44,729 nt of DNA from JAZNUH01 sp045592225 (GTDB lineage: Bacteria; Bacillota; Clostridia; UMGS1883; UMGS1540). A program made the position numbers and the translations under genes. Every line of letters begins with the position of its first letter. The first letter of the stretch is position 1. Positions 25,391 to 32,926 of the stretch are shown piece by piece. The stretch covers positions 1 to 44,729 of the forward strand of contig JAZNUH010000041.1 in assembly GCA_045592225.1 (NCBI GenBank), given 5' to 3'. Below the pieces are notes generated by a model, which was not told the origin of the DNA, searched no databases, and saw only the letters and a program-made list of their open reading frames with translations.

Positions 25391-27664
25391 ATGAAAAAGA
25401 CGGCATCAATATTGCTTATAATTCTTTTGCTTACCCAGTCGGTTTCGGCGGCATTTACCGATGTGACGGCTGAAAGCGGTGAATATACGGCGATTGCAAG
25501 CGTAAGTCAGCTTGGAATTATGACAGGCTATGAAGACAACACGTTCCGCAGCGAAGAAAAAGTAACCCGTGCGCAGTTTGCTAAAATTGTAACTGTCGTA
25601 AGCGGTGGTGAGGAAAACGCCGTATTGCGTATGGATGCGGGGCAGTTTGCCGACGTAACCTATAATCACTGGGCAAGCGGATACATAAGTTATGCAGTTG
25701 CAAACGGAATTTTAATGGGTTACGGTGACGGAAGCTTCCGACCCGAGCAGAATATAACCTATGCAGAGGCATTGACGGTTATCCTCCGTGCTATGGGTTA
25801 CAGCGCAGAGGACGTAGGCTATTACTGGCCTGCGGGATACATAGAAAAGGCGTATGCCCTGGGACTTATAAGCGATTATTCGTTTGACCCGTATGCACCC
25901 ATAAGCAGAGGGGAAATAGCCATTTTAATTGACAAGGCTTTATATATGGAAGGCAAGGGCGGAGTAAAGCTTATAACCGCATTTGATATGAAGGAATACG
26001 AGGACGCGGTTATAATAGCAACCAAGAAGACAGATTCATCACTTGCGGGAGATCAGGTAAGCACCTCGGCAGGAGTGTTCAAAAAGGGAAGCCTGACAGA
26101 GGTGGATGAGTATATAGGCATAAAAGCCGATATTGTTGTTGACAAGAACAATAATCTTGTTCAGATTCTGCCTGCCGAACAAACTGTTGAAAGGGCAGTT
26201 ATTGAAGGCGCTGTCGGAAAGGATATAACGGTAAGTGTAAACGGCAGAACAAAAACCATTCAGCTTGATGATAATATGGTGGTATATTACAAGGGAAGCA
26301 AATCCTCTGCCGCACAGCAGAAGGCTAACCTGACCGAAGGAAACGAGCTTTATATGTACAGTACAGGCGGAGAGGTGGATTATATTTTCCTTTATGCCTA
26401 TGACATTATGGGACCCTATACCGTCGCAAGCGGTGGCGCAGAGCTGATAAACTATTTTGGTATTGAGGACAGCAGCAAGGTTTCGGTTATCCGTGATGGG
26501 CTTTCATCAAGTTTTGCGCAGGCGGAAAGGTATGATGTGGCATACTATGCTGCAGGCAGTAACACATTGTATTTATACTGTGACAAGGTAAGCGGTACTT
26601 ATGATGAAGCTTACCCCATGAAGGCAAATGTTACCGAGGTAACAGTATCGGGCAGGACATACGAGCTTGAAGGCAGCCTTGCAAAGAGCAAGCTGGGAGA
26701 GGGAGCCGGTGCCTTTAAAATCGGAGACAGGGTGACATTGCTTTTAGGTCGTGACGGACTTGTTGCTGATGCAGTTGTGCTCGGGGAGGATGACCCTTCA
26801 AATTACGGTGTAATAATAAGCACAAGAATGACAGTTTCGGATGATAATGATACAAAGGGACAAAGCGAATATTACACTACCATACTCAAGGGAGACGGTA
26901 TGGAGGTAGAGCAGAAGAGTGTAAAGGATTATTCTGACTACAAAGGCAGATTTGTAAGCATTGACTATGAAGACGGTAAAATGAAGTTTACAACGGTAAC
27001 CTACACACCTGTTTACGGTGCTCTTGACAAGGCTGCTCCTTCTCTTGGCGGAGTTCAGTTTGCACGAAACTACAAAATAATTGAGCTTGTAAAGCAGGAG
27101 GGTAACAGCACACCCGTGGTACAGTGTGTAGAGCTTTCTGATATAAAGCTTAAATCGCTTACCAAAAATCAGGTAATTCATGCCCAGAAATCAAACGATT
27201 TTGGCGACATAACGGTACTTTATATAAATAATGTAACAAACAGTAACTATCAGTACGGAATACTGACTCACGCCGCAATGTCAGGTATGGGAATGAGTAT
27301 TTCGGGCAGCTATACCGTTATGAAGGATGGTGTGGAAACCGACTACCGAACCTCGGGCGTTGCATACAGTGCAAGCGCAGGTCAGGCTGTGGGAATAGAA
27401 ACAAACGGCGGTGCGCTTACAGGAATTAAGGTTTTGTCTCCGGTTATATCATCATCAAAGGTTGAGGCGGTAAGCGTTGGAAGAATTAAGGTCGACGGTG
27501 AAATATATGAACTGGACGATAATGTGCAGATATTCAAAGAAAAAGACAGACTCAATACATTTACCCAGATATCAATAAATGACCTTGCGGGTATGAAAGA
27601 TGGGTATGTAACACTTTACTCGGATAAACCGGCAGGAATAATAAGGGTAATAAAGGTACAGTAA
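25391..27664 (+). CDS. Secreted S-layer homology (SLH) domain protein
   Basis: Cell-surface protein of 757 residues. ATG 25391 is preferred to 25370: MKKTASILLIILLLTQSVSAAF is a classical Sec signal peptide, and AAAGGAAAG lies before it. Three SLH repeats follow at about residues 25-200, each with FTDV or FADV starts (FTDVTAESGEYTAIASVSQLG; FADVTYNHWASGYISYAVANG; then a third with SYGYYWPAGYIEKAY), which bind pyruvylated secondary cell-wall polymer. The remaining 550 residues are beta-rich with no known domain. It follows the ABC exporter genes and could be its partner at the surface, an inference. A strong terminator follows. Confidence 0.9.
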   Translation: MKKTASILLIILLLTQSVSAAFTDVTAESGEYTAIASVSQLGIMTGYEDNTFRSEEKVTRAQFAKIVTVVSGGEENAVLRMDAGQFADVTYNHWASGYISYAVANGILMGYGDGSFRPEQNITYAEALTVILRAMGYSAEDVGYYWPAGYIEKAYALGLISDYSFDPYAPISRGEIAILIDKALYMEGKGGVKLITAFDMKEYEDAVIIATKKTDSSLAGDQVSTSAGVFKKGSLTEVDEYIGIKADIVVDKNNNLVQILPAEQTVERAVIEGAVGKDITVSVNGRTKTIQLDDNMVVYYKGSKSSAAQQKANLTEGNELYMYSTGGEVDYIFLYAYDIMGPYTVASGGAELINYFGIEDSSKVSVIRDGLSSSFAQAERYDVAYYAAGSNTLYLYCDKVSGTYDEAYPMKANVTEVTVSGRTYELEGSLAKSKLGEGAGAFKIGDRVTLLLGRDGLVADAVVLGEDDPSNYGVIISTRMTVSDDNDTKGQSEYYTTILKGDGMEVEQKSVKDYSDYKGRFVSIDYEDGKMKFTTVTYTPVYGALDKAAPSLGGVQFARNYKIIELVKQEGNSTPVVQCVELSDIKLKSLTKNQVIHAQKSNDFGDITVLYINNVTNSNYQYGILTHAAMSGMGMSISGSYTVMKDGVETDYRTSGVAYSASAGQAVGIETNGGALTGIKVLSPVISSSKVEAVSVGRIKVDGEIYELDDNVQIFKEKDRLNTFTQISINDLAGMKDGYVTLYSDKPAGIIRVIKVQ

Positions 27665-27698
27665 AAAAAGCCGCAGAGAAATTTCTCTGCGGTTTTTT
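27663..27698 (+). terminator. Terminator after the SLH gene
   Basis: AAAAAAGCCGCAGAGAAATTTCTCTGCGGTTTTTT: 9 to 11-bp GC-rich stem with T6. The 3' end abuts the broken spo0A fragment. Confidence 0.85.
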
Positions 27699-27909
27699 AG
27701 ATTGCTGCAAGCTCCAGCCTTAATTTATCTGCTATAAGCGCAATGAATTCAGAGTTTGTAGGTTTACATTTAGAGTTGTTCATAGTATAACCAAAGATAT
27801 TGAACAGCTGCTCCTCGTTACCGCGTATGCAGGCGGTTTCGATTGCATGTCTTATTGCTCGCTCTACGCGGGATGATGCAGTACCGAACATTGATGCCAC
27901 AAGGGGATA
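27697..27909 (-). pseudogene. 3' fragment of spo0A (second, broken copy)
   Basis: The last 71 codons of spo0A, including the stop. By hand alignment 205 of 213 bases match the intact gene at 31922-32134 (8 differences, mostly synonymous; two visible substitutions, K to M and S to A, in the 67-residue frame from 27900). The DNA-binding helices survive but no receiver domain or start is present, so no full Spo0A can be made. At 27905-27909 (GGATA) it changes abruptly to a radC-like sequence. The homology begins exactly at the stop codon, next to the terminator of the SLH gene. Confidence 0.9.
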
Positions 27910-28025
27910 TTGAATTTAACAACCGCCTGTGTGATGCATTAAAGGCGCTGGGTGTACAGGTGGTTGACCATTTTATTGTAGCTAATAATGAATACAAAAG
28001 TATGAAAGAGGCAGGTGTTATATAA
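27906..28025 (+). pseudogene. 3' fragment of a radC gene
   Basis: Forty codons including the stop (27906-28025), reading DIEFNNRLCDALKALGVQVV then DHFIVANNEYKSMKEAGVI. Bases 27905-27974 match the first radC gene (20721-20790) in 69 of 70 positions. Bases 27965-28025 match the second (21411-21471) in about 55 of 61. The change occurs at the shared TGACCATTTT. Either it derives from a third radC that is itself mixed, or it was joined from both. The JAMM HxH is lost, so no function is expected. Confidence 0.85.
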
Positions 28026-28064
28026 CATCTGTCTGATTTTATAAAAAATACAACCAATATAGTA

Positions 28065-28093
28065 TTAACACTTTGTTTTTTTAAAATTATAAT
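28065..28093 (+). promoter_or_regulatory. Promoter of the first AraC-type regulator gene
   Basis: TTAACA (28065-28070), 17-base spacer, TATAAT (28088-28093), about 60 bases before ATG 28156. Confidence 0.65.
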
Positions 28094-28155
28094 ATGATTA
28101 TAGAAATTATATTGTAAGGCGCATAGCGAACAAAATACAAACAGGTGAAAATACA

Positions 28156-28992
28156 ATGAACTCTATTTACGTTGGAAAGAAAACAAATAATCTGGTAAAC
28201 ATAAGTGCCATTTCAAACAGCAGTTACTGCGTGCTTTTGGTAGGACAGGAGCTGGAGTGCCGCAACAGCGATGTATGGGAAATGGTTTATGTGGACTGGG
28301 GTGAAGCGGAGATTTGCACCGATGAAAGGAGAGTAATACTCGAGCAGGGGGAAACGGTTTTTTTAAAACCAGGCGAATTTCACACTGTGCGGGTATGCGG
28401 AACAACGGTAGCAAATATAATTACCATTTCGTTTGTATGCTTATCAAAGATTATGAACTTTTTTAAAGGAAAAAAGCTTAAGGTAACAGCTGCATTGAGG
28501 AAGAATATTTTTAGTATCATGGAAGAGTATGAAAATATGGAAGAAGAAAAGTACATAGGCGGAAAGCAGCTTATACAGACATACCTTAAGCAGATTATAA
28601 TATTTCTTATACGGGGAGAGCACACTGCGGATGAGGAGATTGTTTTTTTCTCAAAGGAGGATGCCGAAAAGAAACTTGTTTCGCAGATGCAGAAAATGGT
28701 GGAGGATAACATATACTGCCAGATTACTACAGAAAGCATTTGCAACAGGATTGAATATTCAAGAACCTACCTTTCAAAGCTTTTTAAAGAGCATATGGGT
28801 TGCACAATTCTGAAATATATACAAAAAAGAAAGATTGAAGAAGCAAAGACTCTTATACGTAAAGGCGAGGATAATTTTATACAAATTTCGGAGAAACTGT
28901 GCTTTGATAATTCCCACTACTTTTCACAGGTGTTTAAAAGGGTGTCGGGTATGACTCCAAGTGAATACAAAAAAATAAACAAGAGTATATAA
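28156..28992 (+). CDS. AraC-family transcriptional regulator
   Basis: 278-residue regulator with an N-terminal cupin-like sensing domain (VILEQGETVFLKPGEFHTVRV, about 56-76) and two helix-turn-helix units at the C-terminus (TTESICNRIEYSRTYLSKLFKEHMG, about 195-219, and ISEKLCFDNSHYFSQVFKRVSGMTPSEYKK, about 245-275). AraC regulators of this build usually sense a sugar or cell-wall fragment. It is transcribed toward the GH31 gene on the other strand and separated from it by the structured element at 29011-29288. Its ribosome binding site is weak (AGGTG). Target genes are not visible. Confidence 0.88.
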   Translation: MNSIYVGKKTNNLVNISAISNSSYCVLLVGQELECRNSDVWEMVYVDWGEAEICTDERRVILEQGETVFLKPGEFHTVRVCGTTVANIITISFVCLSKIMNFFKGKKLKVTAALRKNIFSIMEEYENMEEEKYIGGKQLIQTYLKQIIIFLIRGEHTADEEIVFFSKEDAEKKLVSQMQKMVEDNIYCQITTESICNRIEYSRTYLSKLFKEHMGCTILKYIQKRKIEEAKTLIRKGEDNFIQISEKLCFDNSHYFSQVFKRVSGMTPSEYKKINKSI

Positions 28993-29010
28993 TATAAAAA
29001 AGTAAGAGGG

Positions 29011-29288
29011 TAAGCAGTTGCGTTAGTATCTGAACCCGCCTAAACCAAGTAAAATAGCCGTTTTTCTTTGTTGTCGGTCTCAAAATACGCCGGTATTACT
29101 TCGACCTTCCGCCTTGAAAAAGCGACAATTTTATCTTGTTTTAGGTTCTATGAATTTTCGGTGCAGTGTTTTTGCGTCAATGCGAGGCAAAAACACAGCT
29201 AATGCTGACGCATTTGCGAGTATTTTAACGATGCAGTGGCGTAAAAACACGCACCCAAAACGGGTTCGGATACTAACGCAACTGCTTA
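29011..29288. ncRNA. Structured intergenic element, copy A
   Basis: A 278-base element with a 28-bp closing stem (29011-29038 with 29261-29288, one G.U pair). Internal hairpins: GTGTTTTTGC (29166-29175) with GCAAAAACAC (29187-29196), and AATGC-TGAC-GCATT (29201-29214). The 222-base core is related to that of copy B (39206-39484): shared blocks include GTCG..CT..AAA, a CTTCGACCTTCCGC-like block, TTTTAGGT, AGGCAAAAAC-like and ATTTTAACGATG. It lies between the convergent AraC and GH31 genes. Whether it is transcribed RNA, a folding DNA element or a MITE cannot be told; the G.U pair in the closing stem favours plus-strand RNA. Possibly of the repetitive clostridial RNA class, not tested. Confidence 0.7.
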
Positions 29289-29313
29289 TGCAAAATGAAT
29301 TTTATTTTGCATA
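29289..29313 (-). terminator. Hairpin after the GH31 gene
   Basis: ATGCAAAAT-GAATTTT-ATTTTGCAT: a 9-bp palindromic stem that lies between the GH31 stop codon and element copy A. It is AT-rich with no clear T tail, so its termination strength is unknown. Confidence 0.5.
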
Positions 29314-29323
29314 CCCTCTTGTA

Positions 29324-30913
29324 TTAAATTCGCTCGAAATAGGGCAATACATCAATGGGGGCGGGGAGTGTAACGGTTTGCCCGCCTTTATAAAGTTCAC
29401 CATTAACATACTTCCACATACAGTTTTTCGGAAGCCTTATGCTACGAACATAAGAGCCTTTTGTTATAACCGGTGCAACAAGGTATTTTTCGCCAAGCAT
29501 AAAGCAATCGTTTGTATTTTCGTACCCCTCATCGGGAAACTCGTATGCCATATGCCGTATAATGGGTTGACCGTCGGCACGGGTGCGGTTTACAAGCTCT
29601 AAAATATAGGGGGAAAACTTTTTGTGCAGCTGTGCCATATTGCGGCAAATATCGGTTTGCTCACGGCTGAGATATTCCCAGGGCAGCATTGAAAACTGCA
29701 TCATTGGGAACAGGGTGGACAACTGACACATTCTTATAAACAGCTCGCTGTCAAATTCTGCTTTGCCGTTTTTATATGCGTGAACAAAGGTCCATTCTCC
29801 GCCGCCTATCATATCGGGGCAGATAAATGGGCTGCCGATAAGCCCCTGCATAAGGCAGTAGGGGATAATGGTGTTTATACCCTCATTCGTCCATGAATGG
29901 TTTCTGTCGCGCAGGCGCTGGATACCGCACTTGCCGCCGCCTTTATATGTATCTTTAAACTCGTTATGCAAATATTGCCTGCCAAATTCGTTCCATGCAA
30001 TATTGCGTTCATAGTGCGGGTGTATTTCGTTTATATGCCCGTTTATGCACATATAATCCGAGTAATGGTATATATGGCCGCCGTCAAATTTAAAGCCGTC
30101 TATACCGTATTCGGATATGAGGGTATCAAGCTGGGTTTTAAGAAAGTCCCTGTCGGCTTTTTGTGTAAAATCTAAAATGGCACACACGCCGTTCCACCAG
30201 CGTATAAGAGCAACCTCGCCGTTATCAAGGCGAAGATACAGCTTTTCGTCGTTTTGTTCCTGCATACCAAACTCTGCCGCCATGCGAAGGCTTTTAACAT
30301 ATTTTTCGCCCGAGCAGGTAACAAACGGGCAAATCCACACCAGAACGGTAAAGCCCATTTTATGCAGCTTATCTGTCATTGCTTTTGGGTCGGGGAATTT
30401 GACAGGGTCGAACTCCCAGGTGCCGTAGGGCTTGTGCCAGCCCTCATCTATGATTAAAACGCCGGGTTCAAAGCCGTTATCTTTTATGCTTTGGGCATAG
30501 GCGAGAACTGAATCCTGCGTTTGGTTGTAGGTACAGTGCATCCAAGTATTATACTGGGGGGTTATAAAACAATCATCGGGTAGGGGTTTACCGTCAAAGG
30601 GGAAATGCTGCTTTGAAGCCGCGAGATACGCATCCTTTAGGGTGTTGCCTGCGTGGTATAACTTAATGCTCATATCCCCCGTTACATAAATTTTACCGTT
30701 TTTAAACTCAAGCGCGAAAGCCTGCTCGCTCCATATATATCTACCCTTGCTTGAAAGCAGAAAGGGCATACCCTGGTTAAGACATTCTATGGAATTTGTA
30801 CCGGTAAGGTCCATACTTATATTGCTTTCGGCCGAGTAGGGCGCCTTGTCACCAAAGCAGATGCCACCACCCCACCAGTATTCATTTTCTAAAATATCAA
30901 ACACGTATTTCAT
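29324..30913 (-). CDS. Glycoside hydrolase family 31-like enzyme
   Basis: Cytoplasmic (no signal peptide) alpha-glycosidase-like enzyme of 529 residues. GH31 features: the (beta/alpha)8 strand motif GVLIIDEGWH, LVWICPFVTC, the nucleophile loop YGIDGFKFDGGHIYHY with the expected catalytic Asp near residue 277, the acid/base-region RLRDRNHSW near 336, and PFICPDMIGGGEW matching the family's PDIGGF block. Substrate unclear. Start 30913 has GGAGG upstream; the frame to 30925 adds only MEEL. It is divergent from an AraC regulator gene that probably controls it. It sits inside the region bounded by spo0A repeats. Confidence 0.85.
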   Translation of the reverse strand: MKYVFDILENEYWWGGGICFGDKAPYSAESNISMDLTGTNSIECLNQGMPFLLSSKGRYIWSEQAFALEFKNGKIYVTGDMSIKLYHAGNTLKDAYLAASKQHFPFDGKPLPDDCFITPQYNTWMHCTYNQTQDSVLAYAQSIKDNGFEPGVLIIDEGWHKPYGTWEFDPVKFPDPKAMTDKLHKMGFTVLVWICPFVTCSGEKYVKSLRMAAEFGMQEQNDEKLYLRLDNGEVALIRWWNGVCAILDFTQKADRDFLKTQLDTLISEYGIDGFKFDGGHIYHYSDYMCINGHINEIHPHYERNIAWNEFGRQYLHNEFKDTYKGGGKCGIQRLRDRNHSWTNEGINTIIPYCLMQGLIGSPFICPDMIGGGEWTFVHAYKNGKAEFDSELFIRMCQLSTLFPMMQFSMLPWEYLSREQTDICRNMAQLHKKFSPYILELVNRTRADGQPIIRHMAYEFPDEGYENTNDCFMLGEKYLVAPVITKGSYVRSIRLPKNCMWKYVNGELYKGGQTVTLPAPIDVLPYFERI

Positions 30914-30958
30914 AAGTTCCTCCATTGTTATCTGCTGTAAAAAACACGTTTATTGCTA

Positions 30959-30987
30959 TTGCTTGTACGCACAAGATATATTATAAT
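30959..30987 (+). promoter_or_regulatory. Promoter of the divergent AraC gene with an operator-like palindrome
   Basis: TTGCTT (30959-30964), 17-base spacer, TATAAT (30982-30987). CTTGT-ACGC-ACAAG (30962-30975) lies between the -35 and -10, a candidate operator. Confidence 0.6.
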
Positions 30988-31008
30988 TATAAAAAAGGCG
31001 TGTGTAAA
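30980..31008 (-). promoter_or_regulatory. Promoter of the GH31 gene
   Basis: Minus strand TTTACA (31008-31003), 17-base spacer, TATAAT (30985-30980). It overlaps the divergent promoter at 30959-30987, so RNA polymerase binding is mutually exclusive. Confidence 0.65.
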
Positions 31009-31053
31009 TACAAAATCAGGTGGTTTTTTTATAAAAAAGGGCGTGAGGTAAGT

Positions 31054-31851
31054 ATGAGTCATCCTGTATACATAAACAATTTTTTAAGATATTACAGAAA
31101 CCGCCGCGATTGCGGGTATTTTTTCGGCGGGCACACTCATCCCGCATGGGAGGTTAATGTGGTAACAAGTGGTGCTATGGAAATAACATATGATAACACC
31201 ATTTCGATTGTAAGGAAAAATATGCTGATGTTAATTGAGAGTGATGTTTTTCATAGAAACAGGGTGCTCTCTCCCGAGGGTGCTGATATGTATGTGTATC
31301 AGTTTGTGTCGGACAATATGCCCCGCGGCAAGGCAGGGGTGTATGAACTCAGTGACAATAATTTTGCGCTTATAAAGCTGATTGAAGAAGAAGCGGAAAA
31401 AAATATAACCGAAAAAATAGAACGCTCGGTAAAAGTAGAAAAATTCAGCTATCAGGCGGAAAAACTACTGGAAGTTTTATTGACAAGGCTTGTAAGTGAC
31501 GAAAATACAGTAGGGTATGAAACAAACCCTGATGAGGAAATATACGGAAAAGCTGTAACCTATATGAAAGAAAATATTGCACGCAACCTTTGTATAGACG
31601 AAATTGCAAGAGAGTGCTGCGTAAGTAACACAAGGCTTAAAAATGTTTTTAACAGGTATACCGGCAACGGCGTTATAGCCCATTTTTCGAATATGAAAAT
31701 AAATGAGGCAAAAAAGCTTTTGGACAAGGGAATGCCGGTAGGGGAGGTAAGTGAGCAGCTGGGCTATTCATCGCAGGGGTATATGTCGCTGTGCTTTAAA
31801 AGGGCTACGGGAATATCGCCGCTTAAGTATAAAAAAGAAAAAGGGATGTAA
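31054..31851 (+). CDS. AraC-family transcriptional regulator beside the GH31 gene
   Basis: 265-residue regulator. Start 31054 is chosen at MSHPVYINNFLRYYR because GGCGTGAGG precedes it; the frame back to 30925 covers the promoter region. N-terminal cupin-type domain (GYFFGGHTHPAWEVNVVTSG, about 20-40) and C-terminal double helix-turn-helix (IDEIARECCVSNTRLKNVFNRYTG, about 185-208; VSEQLGYSSQGYMSLCFKRATGISPLKYKK, about 231-260). It is divergent from the GH31 gene and shares an overlapping promoter region with it. The Cys pair in ECC is not obviously functional. It probably activates the GH31 gene in response to a glycan. Confidence 0.88.
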   Translation: MSHPVYINNFLRYYRNRRDCGYFFGGHTHPAWEVNVVTSGAMEITYDNTISIVRKNMLMLIESDVFHRNRVLSPEGADMYVYQFVSDNMPRGKAGVYELSDNNFALIKLIEEEAEKNITEKIERSVKVEKFSYQAEKLLEVLLTRLVSDENTVGYETNPDEEIYGKAVTYMKENIARNLCIDEIARECCVSNTRLKNVFNRYTGNGVIAHFSNMKINEAKKLLDKGMPVGEVSEQLGYSSQGYMSLCFKRATGISPLKYKKEKGM

Positions 31852-31904
31852 AAAAAAGTTCATACCACACGGGACGGGAATGTTTTGTGGTTATGAACTT
31901 TTTT
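31851..31904. terminator. Bidirectional terminator between AraC and spo0A
   Basis: AAAAAAGTTCATACCACA pairs with TGTGGTTATGAACTTTTTT across a 16-base loop: about 17 bp, with A and T runs for both convergent genes. Confidence 0.8.
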
Positions 31905-31921
31905 ACATCCCCCACCCGTTA

Positions 31922-32716
31922 TTAGATTGCTGCAAGCTCCAGCCTTAATTTATCTGCTATAAGCGCAATAAATTCAGAGTTTGTAGGTTTACATTTGGAG
32001 TTGTTCATAGTATAACCGAAGATATTGAACAGCTGCTCCTCGTTGCCGCGTATGCAGGCGGTTTCGATTGCATGTCTTATTGATCTCTCCACGCGGGATG
32101 ATGCAGTACCGAACTTTGATGCCACAAGGGGATAAAGCTGTTTTGTAACTGCATTTATAAGCCCGGGATTTTCAATGGATGAGATAATTGCTTCTCTTAC
32201 ATAATTGTAACCCTTTATGTTGGCGGGTACGCCAAGTGTAAGAAGCATATTTGTTGTGGCTACCTCCAAAGTATAACGGTGTGAAGTTTCGTTGACCTTT
32301 GAAGGGGTGTTTGGAAGATTTATCTGAAGAGTTCTGCTGAGTGAGGCAACCAGTTCAATTCTATCCTTTATAACCGACATTTCGGTGGGCTTTACCATAT
32401 AGTAGTCGGCACCGTGTTGCAGGCACATTCCCAGAATGTTTTCATTTGAAAAGGCTGTAATCATAATAACGTGGGGACGGTTGTCGGGCGAAATATCGCG
32501 CATACCCATTAAAACGGCTATTCCGTCAATGCCGGGGAGCAAGATATCAAGCGCTACAACATCAGGGCTTGTCTTATGTATCAGGTCAAGAGCTTCTTTA
32601 CCGTTGGAGGATGTACCAACAACCGATATATTTCCCTGCTTTTCGAGATATTCCTTTAAATCCTGAGTAAATTCTGCATTACTGTCTGCAATAAAAACCT
32701 TTATGTTTTGTTCCAT
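31922..32716 (-). CDS. spo0A: Sporulation master response regulator Spo0A
   Basis: Response regulator that, once phosphorylated, starts sporulation. Length 264 is normal. The receiver domain (1-120) has acidic residues at Asp11, the phosphoacceptor Asp57 in VALDILLPG, the TAF-type MITAFS and conserved Lys in MVKPTEM. The C-terminal sigma-interacting DNA-binding domain (about 150-264) ends SKCKPTNSEFIALIADKLRLEL. AAGGAGG precedes the ATG. It normally follows spoIVB, but here spoIVB lies about 5.4 kb upstream. Its last 213 bases are repeated as a broken copy at 27697. Confidence 0.97.
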   Translation of the reverse strand: MEQNIKVFIADSNAEFTQDLKEYLEKQGNISVVGTSSNGKEALDLIHKTSPDVVALDILLPGIDGIAVLMGMRDISPDNRPHVIMITAFSNENILGMCLQHGADYYMVKPTEMSVIKDRIELVASLSRTLQINLPNTPSKVNETSHRYTLEVATTNMLLTLGVPANIKGYNYVREAIISSIENPGLINAVTKQLYPLVASKFGTASSRVERSIRHAIETACIRGNEEQLFNIFGYTMNNSKCKPTNSEFIALIADKLRLELAAI

Positions 32717-32754
32717 AACTGTTCCTCCTTAATAAAATTTATTTTTCGAACATT

Positions 32755-32783
32755 ATTTTACAATAAATTCCAATTAATTGCAA
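32755..32783 (-). promoter_or_regulatory. Vegetative promoter of spo0A
   Basis: Minus strand TTGCAA (32783-32778), 17-base spacer, TAAAAT (32760-32755). TGTTCGAA directly after resembles an 0A box with one base inserted; weak evidence for self-regulation. Confidence 0.55.
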
Positions 32784-32846
32784 GAGATTTTTAGAAATTT
32801 TTTCCAATTATTTTTATATTACTCCCAAAAAGTGTTTTTACAACAT

Positions 32847-32876
32847 AAAAACAGAGGCAGAATTCTGCCTCTGTTT
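32847..32876 (-). terminator. Terminator of the GH127 gene
   Basis: AAAACAGAGGCAG-AATT-CTGCCTCTGTTTT: a long perfect stem with T tails on both strands, between the GH127 stop and the spo0A promoter. Confidence 0.85.
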
Positions 32877-32926
32877 TATAAATTTTACCTCACGGAAAAA
32901 TAACTGCTGTCATTTGAGATGGCAAA

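Noticed and set aside
32740..32760. 0A box upstream of spo0A
   Set aside because: TGTTCGAA differs by one base from the TGTCGAA core; not convincing enough to annotate on its own.
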